Below are positions 45,729 to 56,865 of a DNA stretch of 64,000 nt, in pieces; position 1 is the first letter of the stretch, and every line of letters begins with the position of its first letter. The stretch comes from Ligula intestinalis. Its lineage: Eukaryota > Platyhelminthes > Cestoda > Diphyllobothriidea > Diphyllobothriidae. Made by a program: the position numbers and the translations under genes. The notes beneath the pieces were generated by a model, which was not told the origin of the DNA, ran no database searches, and saw only the letters and a program-made list of their open reading frames with translations. Location: contig JAYGXS010000003.1 in NCBI GenBank assembly GCA_036362985.1, forward strand, positions 48,441,372 to 48,505,371, read 5' to 3'.

Positions 45729-46072
45729 GTAGTGACCTAAATCCGAGTACACGCGCACTCACGGCTGCTAGCAAGTGCGCAAGCACCAATGCCTGCCTAC
45801 CCCCAATCCTGCCTGGCTAATCATCTTCAAGACTGACTCACACAAAACCTCACTGTGATGACTGCCACGCTCACGCACTTCGGGCACCTTCCCCTTCGCG
45901 CGTGCTTGTGCACGTGTCTGACTGTCAACTTCCCCCAACCTATTCTCCACTACCTCTGTACAGAATGCACTATTCCTCCCATTTGGCGTCTCACTTCTTC
46001 GGCTCCCTATGGAACAAAGTCGAAAGATAGCAGCCGCAAGAGTTTTACCTAGTAACTTAAGCCACTGCTATA
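45729..46072 (+). mobile_element. Solo LTR-A
   Basis: TGTAGTGACCTAAATCC...GCCACTGCTATA. Flanks CAAC/TAAC (one mismatch). Has TCTGTACAGAATGCACTATTCC. Confidence 0.8.
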
Positions 46073-47488
46073 TAACCACGCGGGTGACGGGATAGTGGAT
46101 ACCTGTTTTTCCTGGAGAGAGATCAACTGAACTTGGCCCGTCCGTCTTTCTCACAGACAACTCCCGCGGGAAAGTTGCCCTGAACATTTCAGTGTCCTCT
46201 AACAGTATGGCTGTTGGCTCAATCCAGAGGACTTTTTTGCATTTGCAGACAAAAGCCACGAAGGAGGACAAGATAAAATGCGAAGGAACTCTGCTAGACA
46301 CAGTTGTCCTTCAAATAACGATATTGCGGTAGCCGGCAGTGCTCACTGCAGTAGTGCTGACTATGGTTATTGGGCTATGCTATTGTTGAGAAATGTTAAC
46401 GACACGGCGACCTATAGTCGGCCCCGAAAGTAAATTCCTAATTGACCTTCCTGCAGCCCTGTGTACAGCTACGTTACCTGTACTCACGAAACTGTCTGCA
46501 TGTCTCTTAAAATGGTGTTATATAGGCCTCTGTTAAACGCCATCGCCTTGGCCTTCGGCATGATGACATGAGGCAGCAGACTTTGAAGTCAAGTGCATAT
46601 GTACTGAACAAAAACATCCGAAATTGAGTCCCTCAAAGGTGGATTATAGTAAGTGACTAGGCTACAGCACAGACTCTGTTCTGGTGGCGAAACATCACAC
46701 TGAGAAAGCTGAAGGAATATATGCTTCCAAACTGTCAAGCCCTTAAAAAACCAAGGTTACTGCCAATTTTTTTAAAATATCGCCTTCCTTACTTTTCAGG
46801 GTACACTGATTCTCACCACCGTGGTTTTTTATTTGCTAGGCAATTCCGCTAGGTTAGAAAACGCCCTTGACTCTGTAGCCCAGGTAACCTTTTCGTTCGC
46901 TAAAAGTGCGACTTATCAGCACTTGCAGCAGAGTTCTTAGTTCAGAATAAAAAAATAAAAACTGACGGTATTCGGGACGTTTAAACAAGGAACTGACAGT
47001 AGACGTTATTACTGTGCTTAAGTGCATAAAATCACACAAATTTGCCCATCATGTGTTTTTAAATCGATAAAAAGTTGAACCATTTTGTCCCCCTGCTCCA
47101 TAAGATTAACACTAAGAAACGAATCATTTTGCAAGTGGGAAAAGTTCTTTTGGGTAAAACTCCCGCTTTTTGCTTGCTCTTTCATCCAAGAAGAACAGAC
47201 ATGAATGCACAAAATTAGCCTAGGGCAGGTATGGCACCGGAAACCACGAAAATACAAATAAACATAGACTTTTGATTAAATTTGTTGATATTTTTATGGA
47301 CAGAATTATTTTTTAACATACTCTGCGTTCAAAAAAGGCATTCGCCGGAAAATGGAGACGAATAAATGAAATGTGCAGAATTTAAGTCGCCAACGATTGA
47401 CCGTCTCAGTCTTCGTCCTAAAGTTACATGCGAGAGATCACATACAGTTGATGACCTCATTCATGTAGTTTTATCGGTCTTTGTTAGA
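46073..47488. other. Anonymous spacer
   Basis: AT-rich, no feature recognised. Confidence 0.4.
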
Positions 47489-47810
47489 ATAATAGGTAAA
47501 CTCTTGCTGGTGCGATCTTCAGGCCCGGTTTCGCGGGGAAAGAGGAGAAGTGACACGCCAAATTGGAGGAATAGTGTATTCTGTACAGGGTTAGTGGAGA
47601 ATAGGTTAAAGGAAGTTTACAGTTGGGCGAGCGTTCACCCACGCACAAGAGGGACGACATCCGAATTGTGCGAGCGCGAGGGTCATCGCAATGAAGTCCT
47701 TTGAGAGTCAGGCTTGAAGGTGATTGACCAGACCGGGGTAGACAGGTGTTAGTGCTTGCGTACTTGCTAGCAGCCACAAGTGCGCATGCACTTGGAGTTG
47801 AGTCACTAAA
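47489..47810 (-). mobile_element. Solo LTR-A, truncated at inner end
   Basis: From ATAATAGGTAAACTCTTGC to GAGTTGAGTCACTAAA. Lies 8 bases before the LTR element at 47819. Confidence 0.7.
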
Positions 47811-47919
47811 GATGCTCCTGTAGTGACCCTAGCAGCCACTTGGAACCCAAGACCAGCCGCAGACGCATGACTCATCTAACCTGCCTGTGTGCCCACCGCC
47901 TCCTGGGGCTAAGCGCTAA

Positions 47920-47999
47920 CTGTCATTGGCCCACGCTGTCATTGACCCATGCTGTCATCGGCCCACGCTGTCATTGGCCCATGCTGTCATTGGCCCACG
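47920..47999 (+). repeat. 16-bp minisatellite in the 5' LTR
   Basis: Five units of CTGTCATTGGCCCACG. The 3' LTR has two (48986-49017) and the LTR at 42236 about one. Each unit carries an inverted CCAAT box. Confidence 0.9.
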
Positions 48000-48270
48000 C
48001 TAGTTTAGAAATCAGCAGCCCCATTGGCCCCCGGGACAAAGCATTCGCCAGCGATTCCTGATGCTCTATTCACTCCGGAGCCCACCCGAATAGGAAACGG
48101 ACGCACTACTCCACAAGTCAACACTATTTCCATTTTATTCTCCTTCCTGTGTACACAATAAACTCTTCCTTCTCCTGTGGCCTTCCCAAGACTTCTCTCA
48201 TATCCTAAGGAACCGGGCCTCGAAGATTGTAGCTGTTAGGGTTACTCGTCTTAACCCCAACTCCTATAAC

Positions 48271-48280
48271 TGGTGACCCC
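48271..48280 (+). other. Primer binding site (tRNA-Trp-like)
   Basis: TGGTGACCCC two bases after the 5' LTR end ATA. The following TATCGTGA partly continues the tRNA-Trp match. Confidence 0.7.
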
Positions 48281-48413
48281 TATCGTGAGATGAACTCTCA
48301 ACTCAACTTCTGATGTGGCTGACTTCAACGAAGCGATACGGAGATCCTCAGCCGTTCACAGCCCATCGACTCCTGGCTCTGGTTCTTTCGCCATCCCACG
48401 GAGCTATTCCCGT

Positions 48414-48884
48414 CATGAGTGCCAATACTGAAGCCTCTTTCCCAACCTCAGATTCTACTCCTACTGCCAACGGTAGCCCTTCCTCTCTGTGAACACTAAC
48501 ATGGCATACTGATTTGCCATCGAAGTTCAAAGCAGCCAACCAACCTCCCTCCTACGTAGTCGAGATGACTTATCTTCTACAAGATGCCGATGCACGCGTA
48601 TTCAAGAACTTTCCTCCCACCGCAGACCCTGTTGTTCACGCGGACGTGAGAAGACCTTTCCTCCTCCTAAACGGCACTGGCGGCACAACCCAGCCTCTCG
48701 CATGCCAGTCACAGAAGCTCATGCAAGCCACAACTGTCCCTTCAATCTGGCTTTCGCAAGCCAACCACATGAACACCAACTGTTCAAACCCTGCCGTTGG
48801 TACGTACCTCCTTCTCTATTCTTTATTAACCTTCCTTCGTTCCATTTCTGTCGTCCATGGCCTTCGGTCTTTGATGGGAGCACT
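48414..48884 (+). pseudogene. gag remnant of the short LTR element
   Basis: An ATG at 48414 opens MSANTEASFPTSDSTPTANG and reaches a TGA at 48489. The same frame then continues LPSKFKAANQPPSYVVEM and TYLLQDADARVFKN, resembling the start of a gypsy Gag (F-A-NP--W-L--E--F). After about 48660 the frame no longer resembles Gag. Premature stop and large deletion: not functional. Confidence 0.5.
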
Positions 48885-49287
48885 TGCTGTGACCCTAGCA
48901 GCCACTTGGAACCCAAGACCAGCCGCAGACGCATGACTCATCTAGCCTGCCTTTGTGCCCACCGCCTCCTGGGGCTAGGCGCTAACTGTCATTGGCCTAC
49001 GCTGTCATTGGCCCACACAAGTCTAGACATCAGCAGCCCCATTGGCCCCCGGGACGAAGCATTCGCCAGCAATTCCTGATGCTCTATTCACTTCCGAGCC
49101 CACCCGAATCGGGAACAGACGCACTACTCGGCGAGTCAACACTATTTCCATTCTATTCTCCCTCTTGTGTACACAATAAACTCTTCCTTCTACTCTGGCC
49201 TTCCCAAAACTTCTCCCATATCCTAAGGAACCGGGCCTCGAAGATTGTAGCTGTTAGGGTTAACCACCTTAGCCTTAACTCCTGTGC

Positions 49288-49798
49288 GCCCTTAGCGGAC
49301 CGGAGTTGGGGTGAAAAAATGGAATCCGAAGGAAGCAAAAATAGTGAATAGCAAATTTAGTGAATGAAATACCTACCAACGGTAGTCTCGTGAACAGCGT
49401 GGGCGGTTGTGACTGGCATGAGTGACGCAGGTTCAAAGGTACGGCTGGATAAATTCTGTGTTTGCGTTGTATGTCGACGGCAAATCAGTATGCCGTGTCA
49501 GTACTGGTTAAGGGGAATGAGATGATATACCGCTGGCAATAGAAATAAGAGCAGATATTGGGAAGGAGGTGTTGGTGCTGGCACTCATAGAAGGACTGGT
49601 CAGCTGGACTGGGTAGGAACTATGGCCTGGGTTCGATAGGCTGACTCTGGTTGATGATTTCCGTATCGATTCATGACAGGATGTTGGTGGCTGAATTCTC
49701 CATATCCTGGTCAGATAAGAGGACACAGGAGAATTCACTTGAAGTCGAAAGAGGTTTTGTAATAATGGAGCGCAGCCACATCTAGAAGTTGCAAGTTC
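49288..49798 (+). repeat. Repeat D copy 2
   Basis: Homologous to 43270-43690 (about 420 bp), longer by roughly 90 bp near 49660-49750. Confidence 0.7.
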
Positions 49799-49802
49799 AG
49801 CT

Positions 49803-50588
49803 TATCGCAGCGGGTTAAGTGAGTTAAACCATAGCAACTGCGATCTTCAGACCATGGTTACTTAGTAGAAGAGAAGTGTTGGGAATGTGTCCATTCTCAC
49901 GTCTACTGTGTTAGCATATGCCTAACAGATTGATAGCTTGCGCAAGCGGTGCACCATTGCCAGGCCCGCGAAATCCTCCTACACAGCTGTCACGAGAGCG
50001 CGACGTGACTATCTATTTTCCCCTGATCATGATTGGCCCATTTCGCTCGATGTCTCTCTCGCGTTCCCCTTTAAAGTACATAAACGCTGTGTCTGACTCG
50101 ACTTTTCGCTTGCCTGCACTTACGCGCTGTACCGTGCTCTTGTCCGAGTACACTCTTTGTCTGGCCGACTTGTCTTCTCACTGTCTCTCTACTAAGGGCT
50201 CTTGTGGTACCGGTTCTTGCTGATTAGAAGTACCAAGGCGGGTCATAACAAGAAGTCAGTGAAGGCCAGAGTGTTAGGGACAGTATATTGTGTACACAGA
50301 GGAACGGAGAATAGATGGAAAGGGATTTGACTTGGAGAGCATACAACCGGCCAGGAAAGCCAGTTGAGTCCAAGTGCTGGTTTGACAGCAGTCAGGCCAG
50401 AAGACAGAGAGAGTGTGTTCATTGACTAGGTTGGCCTGTGATTGGTTGGACAGCGTGTGGGTATACATCGACATGGGTGGTCAGTGTCTCCCGCGCCAGT
50501 AAGTCTGGTGGCCGCCACGACCTTGAGGTCTAGACAGACTGAGGTTACAACAGGAACGCCAGGCGTTGGGCAGTCAGCGACCACTACA
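49803..50588 (-). mobile_element. LTR-A, TSD AGCT, split by an LTR-K insertion
   Basis: TATCGCAGCGGGTTAAG...GCGACCACTACA with exact AGCT flanks (49799-49802, 50589-50592). Interrupted at about 49888-50250. Confidence 0.85.
49888..50250 (-). mobile_element. LTR-K solo LTR nested in LTR-A
   Basis: The reverse complement reads TGTTATGACCCGCCTTGG ... GTACTTTAAAGGGGAACGCGAG ... GAGAATGGACA. It starts with TG, ends with CA and has a TATA-like TTTAAAG. The second copy is at 28978-29272. Exact insertion junctions are ambiguous by up to 10 bases. Confidence 0.65.
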
Positions 50589-50609
50589 AGCTCATTTCCC
50601 GGTCACTAA

Positions 50610-50941
50610 TGTCGCTTTGGGTTAAGGTAATAGGTAAAACTCTTGCTGCTGCGATCTTCGGATCCAGTTCCATGTGAGAAGAGAAGAAGTGGGACGCCAG
50701 GTGGAAGAAAATAGTTTAGTCTGTAGAAGTTCAAGGAGGTTGAATATCGGACAAGTGAACAAGCACTCGCGGGGGAGCCTCGTCCGAGGTTTATGATGGT
50801 GGCAGTCGTCGTCGTGAGGTCCTATGTGAGTCAGCCACAGGGAGCTGATTAGCCAGACTGAATTGGGTGAGGCAGATTGGTGATGCTTGTGCAATTGCTA
50901 GCACCCATGGGCCCGCGTGCACTTGAAGTTGGCTCACCACA
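50610..50941 (-). mobile_element. Solo LTR-A
   Basis: TGTCGCTTTGGGTTAAGG, GCGATCTTCGGATCCAGTTCC, ending GGCTCACCACA. Confidence 0.75.
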
Positions 50942-51640
50942 AGTTAATATTGCTTGTCTGCTAACACAAAGCAGCAAAATTAAGTAATGTGCACTTTGCG
51001 GCGGATCTGTCTCGACTGTGTGATTTTCAGTTCGTAAATTATCCACCCTGAATTCTGGCCGATCGCGCGGCTCATTCGTGAGGACAACTGCAACAGAATA
51101 AAATTTCACCAAGCAATTTGGAACTGCTAGCTGGGTAGTAATATAAGAAACAAAATAGGCCATTAATATTCCGAGGTATCTGTAATGCTGTATCTTCACA
51201 TGAGAACTCTTATTTCATAATTGTACAAATTTTAGACTTTTTCAGCCTTAAGCAAAAATAACAAAAGAGACTTGTGAATATTTTTAAAGTGCAAAATGAT
51301 TTTGCAAGAAGGAATATGTGTGACAGCTTCCTAACAAGAACAGAAAAGGTCAAAGTATGTGTATTACCGATGGGAAATAGGAACCTGTCAAAACTGCCCA
51401 TATTCCGCAATGCAAATTTCATGCTGGAAGATCCAATAAATATGCATGAGTTGAACCCTCCAATTGAGATACCGCCTTATTATATTACGAACGTCATTTA
51501 AGCTGACAGTGCATAAGACTGGTTCCCTACTGCTCCATTTTCTTTGGTATACTAAGCAAACGTATTCATAAACGATTAGTGCTATATATTAACTCACGAA
51601 TTCGGCAAAATTAGCCCAGTAGGAGCGTTATAGCGTTATA
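50942..51640. other. Anonymous spacer
   Basis: Short open frames on both strands (51210-51501) with no domain recognised. Confidence 0.4.
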
Positions 51641-51650
51641 CCAGCACATT

Positions 51651-52550
51651 GAGACGCATTGCAGTGAAGTGGAAGACGAAGTTGCCGAATTACAACATCT
51701 TTGACCCTTACTGAGAGCGATTGGTTACTTGCGCAATGTTGACAACCAATGCATACTCAAACGAGAGAAGAAGCCACATCTAACTGGCCCAAAAGTTTGG
51801 CGAGCTCTTCCGTACGTGAAGAATGTTTCGGAAGCGGTCAGCCATCTACTTACCCCACTTTTAGTTGGAGTTTCGCACAGGCCAGAAGCAACCATCAGGC
51901 GCCGGGTCATGGGACTCAAAGACCCACTGCCACGGCAGGAACTGGCTGGAGTCGTGGACTAGATCTGGTAAAGTTGTGGATAAAGCAACTACGTCGGAGA
52001 AACCGGGAGATTACTCCGGACGCGAATGGCCGAGCATGCAGTGGTGATGAGGAAGAAAGAAGCCAACTCCCAGGTTGTAGCTTATGCGACGGGACCCGGC
52101 CATATTTTAAAGTTTGACGAAGCCGAAGTCCTCGCAAGAGGTGACAACCGCGTGGGCTGCGAGCTGCTCAAGTCATGGTTCACAGGCCCCCAGTCCATCA
52201 ATAAGCCCAACGATTTGGCTTTCCCATATTGCGTACTGAGACATTGCCTGTACAAGAGAATCAGTCACGTGGGAAGGACCGGGCCCAGCAACTCTGACGA
52301 CAACGAGCATAATTGTCACGCAATTACTAAGCCCGTATCCAACATGGACATGGAAATCGTAGCCATTAATGACTCTGACGCGAAGTGTCAAGCCAGCGCC
52401 GCACCAATTAAGATCCAATCAGTGGCTACAGGAGTGGGTAATTACAGTACGCACACAGATGGCCACTATGAGCTACACATACCGTACAACCCGTGCATGT
52501 TTCGCCCCTATCTACGCATGACTCAGACTATGCTACATTACCTATTTTAA
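51651..52550 (+). pseudogene. C-terminal part of a Penelope-like polyprotein (GIY-YIG domain), 4 in-frame stops
   Basis: One continuous frame reads ETHCSEVEDEVAELQHL-stop, NVDNQCILKREKK, WRALPYVKNVSEAVSHLLTP, RPEATIRRRVMGLKDPLPRQ, ELAGVVD-stop-IW-stop-SCG-stop-SNYVGETG, RMAEHAVV, FDEAEVLARGDNR, ending ...HYLF TAA. This is the RT-GIY-YIG linker, the GIY-YIG core (NYVGETG) and the C-terminal ARGDNR...LLKSWFTG segment of Penelope-like proteins. Stops at about 51696, 51960, 51969 and 51981 disable it. The RT domain is absent (5' truncated). A hammerhead-like motif follows at 52555. Confidence 0.85.
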
Positions 52551-52554
52551 AGGA

Positions 52555-52582
52555 TTCCTGACGAAATTCGAAACGTCAGGAA
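52555..52582 (+). ncRNA. Degenerate hammerhead-like motif at the Penelope 3' end
   Basis: CTGACGA (52558-52564, core U to C), GAAA at 52570, CGTC, AGG. Five bases after the Penelope stop codon. The following TTGTTCCAG-GGTTGCGTCTTCTTC matches the flanks at 19424 and 63916. Stem II is almost absent, so probably inactive. Confidence 0.45.
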
Positions 52583-52620
52583 ACTAAAGCTCTTGTTCCA
52601 GTGGTTGCGTCTTCTTCTTC

Positions 52621-54905
52621 TGAATCTACGTAAACGTGATGAACTGGTGGCGGACAGGCAACAGATAGTTCTCCCACGTCTGCAGTAAAGGAAGACTGAT
52701 AAGGCTGGAGAGTATTTCCCCTGAGAATGAGCCTAAAAAGGGCTCTATAGAGAAGTTGTTGCCCGTAGTCCTCTCATGCCAGTTGCTGTTGTGTGTATAC
52801 CTGTGCCGCGGGATTACAGAAATTTGGGTCTTCTATTTTGTTGCCTGCAGCCAATCAGGAACTCGGTACTAACTTACTGGCTTCGAGCTCTCATGCGGCT
52901 GTGACGTAACCTTGAGCGAGACTGCGGAGAGCGTCGGCGGCTAGCACAGTGTATCGAACGAGAGCGCACGCAGCAGATTGTCACGCGTCACTGCAAGGCT
53001 TGGCAGGTGAAGAAAAGGTGAGTCAACACAATGGTGCTGATCACGGGCTACCACAATGTCGGTGCATGGCCACTGATTCGTGATTTTCTTTTTCTTACTC
53101 ATTTTTATTTCTCAGTTTTGGTTTATGAAATGAATAGGCAGCAGAATTTACTTTTTATCAAGCGGTTACCACCTAAATAAAACTCTCGCATAGTTTGCGT
53201 CAGCCCTTTGCCAACGTGACTCACTGTTTATAAACTGAAATGTCGCTTTCAGGATGTTCGTAATAAATGGAACTTTCCAATTTTTCTATGGAACAAGAGT
53301 GTGATACTATCACATTTCGTAGTACCTGCTTGGATTATTTTTAACTCAAAACGTCAGAGGAGAGGTTGTGGTAGCCTTTTGCCATACTTGTATTTATCCA
53401 TAAATTTTTCATAGGTTTAATTCTCCACAATTTTCTAGACTGTTTCTATTTGTTATTTCCCTAGCTTGCGTTTATTGCCATTTTTTAAGTTCGTGTACTT
53501 ACTTTTACATGCTAAGTTTCAACTGATGAGAATTATGATATCCAGAACGAACATTTTAGCCACTGTTGTTGTTCTTCACTAGTTGATGTAGGCGGTCGAC
53601 TTCATCATATTGGGGGTATCGTGCTCGGCATGTCGGGACTTGTTCTTAACGTGAGATCGCATCAGCGATAATTTCCACTAGCTAAAAGCTGCCTAATTAC
53701 TCCACAGAAGTGACTCTCTACGTACATTACGAAGAATTTTTTGCGCTTAACATTGACATAAAACCCCAAGTAGTAGCTTCAGATAGATCCTGGTAATTCG
53801 GCGGTTTTCTCCAGCTCTTGCCTGACCTACTTCGGGCATCTGTTCAGACTGCAAGCAAACTACCCTCAGTAATCCTTAGTGAAGTGGCCCATATCATCTT
53901 TGATTATCTAAACCCAAAATTTTAAGCCCTGACTACTAACAATCAGCTAACCTTATTTTTGTTTTATAAGCGAATGCATCAAATCGTTGATGTAATATGG
54001 ATGGTTTTGTACTGCTGAAAGCACCTGTTCACTGGACATAACTGGAAATACAAGCCTACGTACACAGCTGCTTCGTGGTTTATTCGTTCTATCTCAGCTG
54101 GCCAGTCTCAGCAGTCTGGCGACGCTTATTCTCTCCGTTGGTTGCTAGACCCATATATTCCCTGGCGTGATCCAAACACACTTGCTGGACGTGGCTAGCT
54201 CAGTCCTCACGAAAGTCCCTCAGGATTTCGTCTTGCCGTCCTTCCTTTTTCGAACAGAAGGAAAATGCTGCTATCGACATCTTCTCACTAATCAAGCTCA
54301 CAAATATAAGTTCGGTTCAAGTTGCAAGCCAAATGTTTTGGAAGCAGCCCTCTTAACGTGTTATGAGTGGAATTCAGTTCTCCTTTGTCCAAAACGGCTA
54401 TCTGGCTCTGGTCAGGCCTGTTCTCTACAGCCTTCCACGACTGCCCTCCATGACACTACAGCACGAATTCTCGTACCCTTTTTTTCTGTACGCATCTTAA
54501 CTTACATGATATGCGGTTCGTTAATTATGTCCCTCGAAGTAGTAGGGTCGACAACACAAAAGTTTCACAAATCAGAAGTCAGGGGGAAGCAGATTAGGTT
54601 GGACCAGCTTTTTACTGAGATATCGAGCATTAAAAAGGTTGTGCAATCAGTCGCCGCTAGTTGACTCTTCAGGCAAGTTGTGTCAGTCAGTGTCCGTTCT
54701 TGTCAGTTCTAGCCCTGCATGCTGGGAGGCACCTTTTGTTGTTTGCAGCCAATCAGTAAAGGACAAACGTTGATGGGCTGATGCCAAGACGCGGGTGGCT
54801 CCAGGAGCGCGAGACGAGCAGGGAGGCGTGACAGCGGCAAGCGTGGGAACGGTCTATTACATGCCCAGCGGCTACGCCAAACAATGGGTCATCTCTGGAT
54901 CATGC
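52621..54905. other. Anonymous region
   Basis: No gene recognised. A 165-codon open frame at 54167-54664 (+) has no ATG at its 5' edge and no known domain. GCAGCCAATCAG occurs at about 52850 and 54746 in similar surroundings, a possible old duplication. Confidence 0.4.
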
Positions 54906-55325
54906 TGTGGTGACTCACTCCACATATGCGAGCATGTCCGAAGGCTCGCTGCCGCTAACGAGCACTTCTGCACTTAAGGCGCCTTCAGCAACAGCCAATC
55001 AGGTCCCGCAAAGGCTAGCCTCTCTCGGTGGCGAATAGGACGCATGAACGCCTTGGTCGATGCAGTCTTTCCGGCCAATAACCTTTGAGGCAACCAGATA
55101 ATGCCCGTTTTCGCTGCTGCTGAATACCGCACTTGGACCGCGGCTGGCTCTCCTGCTGGTCGTAGGCTGGCCAAGTCAAATCTCTGTTCATCTATTCTCC
55201 GTTCCTTTGTGTACACAATACATTCTTCCTACTACTCTGGCCTTTAACGACTTCTCTTCTGCACTAAGTAACCATGGTCTAAAGATCGCAGTTGCTGGGT
55301 TTAACTCACTTAACCCCCTGCGATA
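54906..55325 (+). mobile_element. Solo LTR-A, TSD ATGC
   Basis: TGTGGTGACTCACTCC...CCCCCTGCGATA, 420 bp, exact ATGC flanks. Has TTTGTGTACACAATACATTC. Confidence 0.9.
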
Positions 55326-55674
55326 ATGCCTCCACGTGCTCGGTTTTACAAAACATTTTGTTCCATTTTGAGTTCTGTGAACGCTCACTTGTTACCTTTT
55401 TCGTTTTGTGTTTATCTGCGTCGATAGCGTCACAGGCCCTGGGATGAAGCCTTCCGCGCCAATACCCTAACACTAGAGGGTGGTTTATACAAGAGATCTG
55501 CTCACTGGTTGTGAGCAATAATTCGCATGCCTAGAAACCTGCGTGGGTTGTGGACATTCTCCGGCAGACAGGCCTTCGTAAAGCTTGCGCGCGACTGCTG
55601 CTGCTGTGCTTATGCGTAGTAAGGCTTTTTAATCTGTGAAGCTAAAATTAGTTTTTTTTAAAACCAATCCAACT

Positions 55675-55689
55675 CTATATATATATATA
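55675..55689. repeat. TA microsatellite
   Basis: Alternating TA run of about 15 bases. Confidence 0.8.
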
Positions 55690-55773
55690 GTACCAAGCGA
55701 TTCCTATTGCTAGCGGGAGGAGTTTAGGCGGAGCGCACACCATGCATTTAACGAAATAACTTGAAGGCGTGCT

Positions 55774-56098
55774 TATCGAGGGCTGTGTTATGGCTAATAA
55801 GGTTAAACCCTAACGGCCGCAATCTTCCTGGCCTGGTTCCTTAGGAGAAGGGAGAGCAGTCGTGGGACGGGCAGAGTGTCAGGAAGAGTATATTCTGTAC
55901 AGAATAAATGGGAGGATAGGCAGTAGTAAATTGACTACCAGACTACACAACCGCAAGCCAGCGGACGGCGTCTGAAGTGGGGTCTGCTCAACAGTCGTCA
56001 AATGACATCCTGTGTGAGTTGGTCTCTAATTGGCTGTTACAGAAACCCAAAAGAGCGAGCGTTCCAAAGGTGCACTTCGACTTGAGCTAGTCACTACC
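55774..56098 (-). mobile_element. Solo LTR-A, TSD TGCT
   Basis: TATCGAGGGCTGTG...GAGCTAGTCACTACC, 325 bp, exact TGCT flanks. Contains the full palindrome ATTCTGTACAGAATAAA. Confidence 0.85.
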
Positions 56099-56189
56099 TG
56101 CTCTCGCTGAACACTTCAATTCTCTCAACTGTCAGCAGGCAGGTGGGATCAATTATTTATTTTTATTTATTCTTGGGCTGCAATAAATG

Positions 56190-56350
56190 ACCAAGTGCCG
56201 GCAAGGAAAAACCGGACTCGGACGGCAAGTTTTGGCTCATTAGCCGTCATGAGGCAATTGCATAAAACCCCAGATTATGAACCAGCCGAGGCTCGAACCC
56301 GCAACTAGAAGTCAAACGCTCTAATCATTGACGCACGGGTTTGTTTCCTT
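56190..56350 (-). mobile_element. tRNA-derived SINE H
   Basis: The reverse complement reads CCCGTGCGTCAATGATTAGA, CGGGTTCGAGCCTCGGC, ATCTGGGGTTTTATG and ATGACGGCTAATGAGCC: a tRNA-like head and the shared body. Confidence 0.7.
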
Positions 56351-56359
56351 TCTGGTTTA

Positions 56360-56480
56360 GATCAGGCAGATTGATATTCTTTGAACACTCAGCCATCGCT
56401 AACGGAACTCATTCGTGCCGTTCTACCTTTGGTCTCACCTTGAGCCCCGCCAGCAGCCGCATAGCAGCTAGAAGTGTGGG
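56360..56480 (-). mobile_element. SINE H distal body, minus strand
   Basis: The reverse complement reads CTGCTATGCGGCTGCTGGC, then GGTAGAACGGCACGAATGAG and TTCCGTTAGCG, matching 56690-56790 in inverted orientation. Confidence 0.6.
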
Positions 56481-56519
56481 CAGCTGAGCATTCCTCAACG
56501 AATGTCAACATCCCAGATC

Positions 56520-56800
56520 CAGACCGGCAGGCCGACGAGCTCTTGACTCAATGTTTAGAGTCGCGTGTTCGAGTCTAGGATAGTTCACCAACTGGGGTTG
56601 ACATGGACCGGCTGATGACGGTCAATGAGCCAAAAGTGCCCATTCCAGTCTTCCTTGCAGTTGCCAGCAATGTTCTTCTGTCTAAACTACAAGTTGCTGT
56701 GCGGCTGCTGGCAAAGCTTGAGATGGAGCCTTAAGGCAGAACGGTACAAGTGAGTTCCGTTGGCGATCGGTGAACATTTATCAAAAAATAAATTACCAGC
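56520..56800 (+). mobile_element. tRNA-derived SINE H, most complete copy
   Basis: Degenerate head (GTGTTCGAGTCTAGG B box near 56570), body ACTGGGGTTGACATGGACCG, AATGAGCCAAAAGTGCCCAT, TCCAGTCTTCCTTGC, then GTGCGGCTGCTGGCAAAGC, ending GAGTTCCGTTGGCGATCGG. It gives the order of SINE H modules. The LTR at 56866 follows. Confidence 0.65.
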
Positions 56801-56865
56801 TGTCTTAGAATATTTTCGGTGGCGAGCGGAAATGTACTACCACTCAGAAAACGGACACAAGGACT

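Larger units (their letters stand above)
47819..49283 (+). mobile_element. Short Ty3/gypsy-type LTR element with both LTRs and gag remnant
   Basis: 5' LTR 47819-48268, primer site 48271-48280, internal 48281-48884, 3' LTR about 48885-49283. The LTRs are nearly identical over long stretches (for example GCCCCATTGGCCCCCGGGAC), apart from a minisatellite length difference. The primer site TGGTGACCCC followed by TATCGTGA resembles the complement of the tRNA-Trp 3' end, as used by CsRn1-clade elements. The internal region is only about 0.6 kb and lacks pol, so the element is an internally deleted, non-autonomous relative of the LTR-A family. Confidence 0.85.

Noticed and set aside
54167..54664. 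165-codon open frame on the + strand
   Set aside because: No ATG at its 5' edge, no recognised domain or splice context, and a composition like surrounding non-coding DNA.
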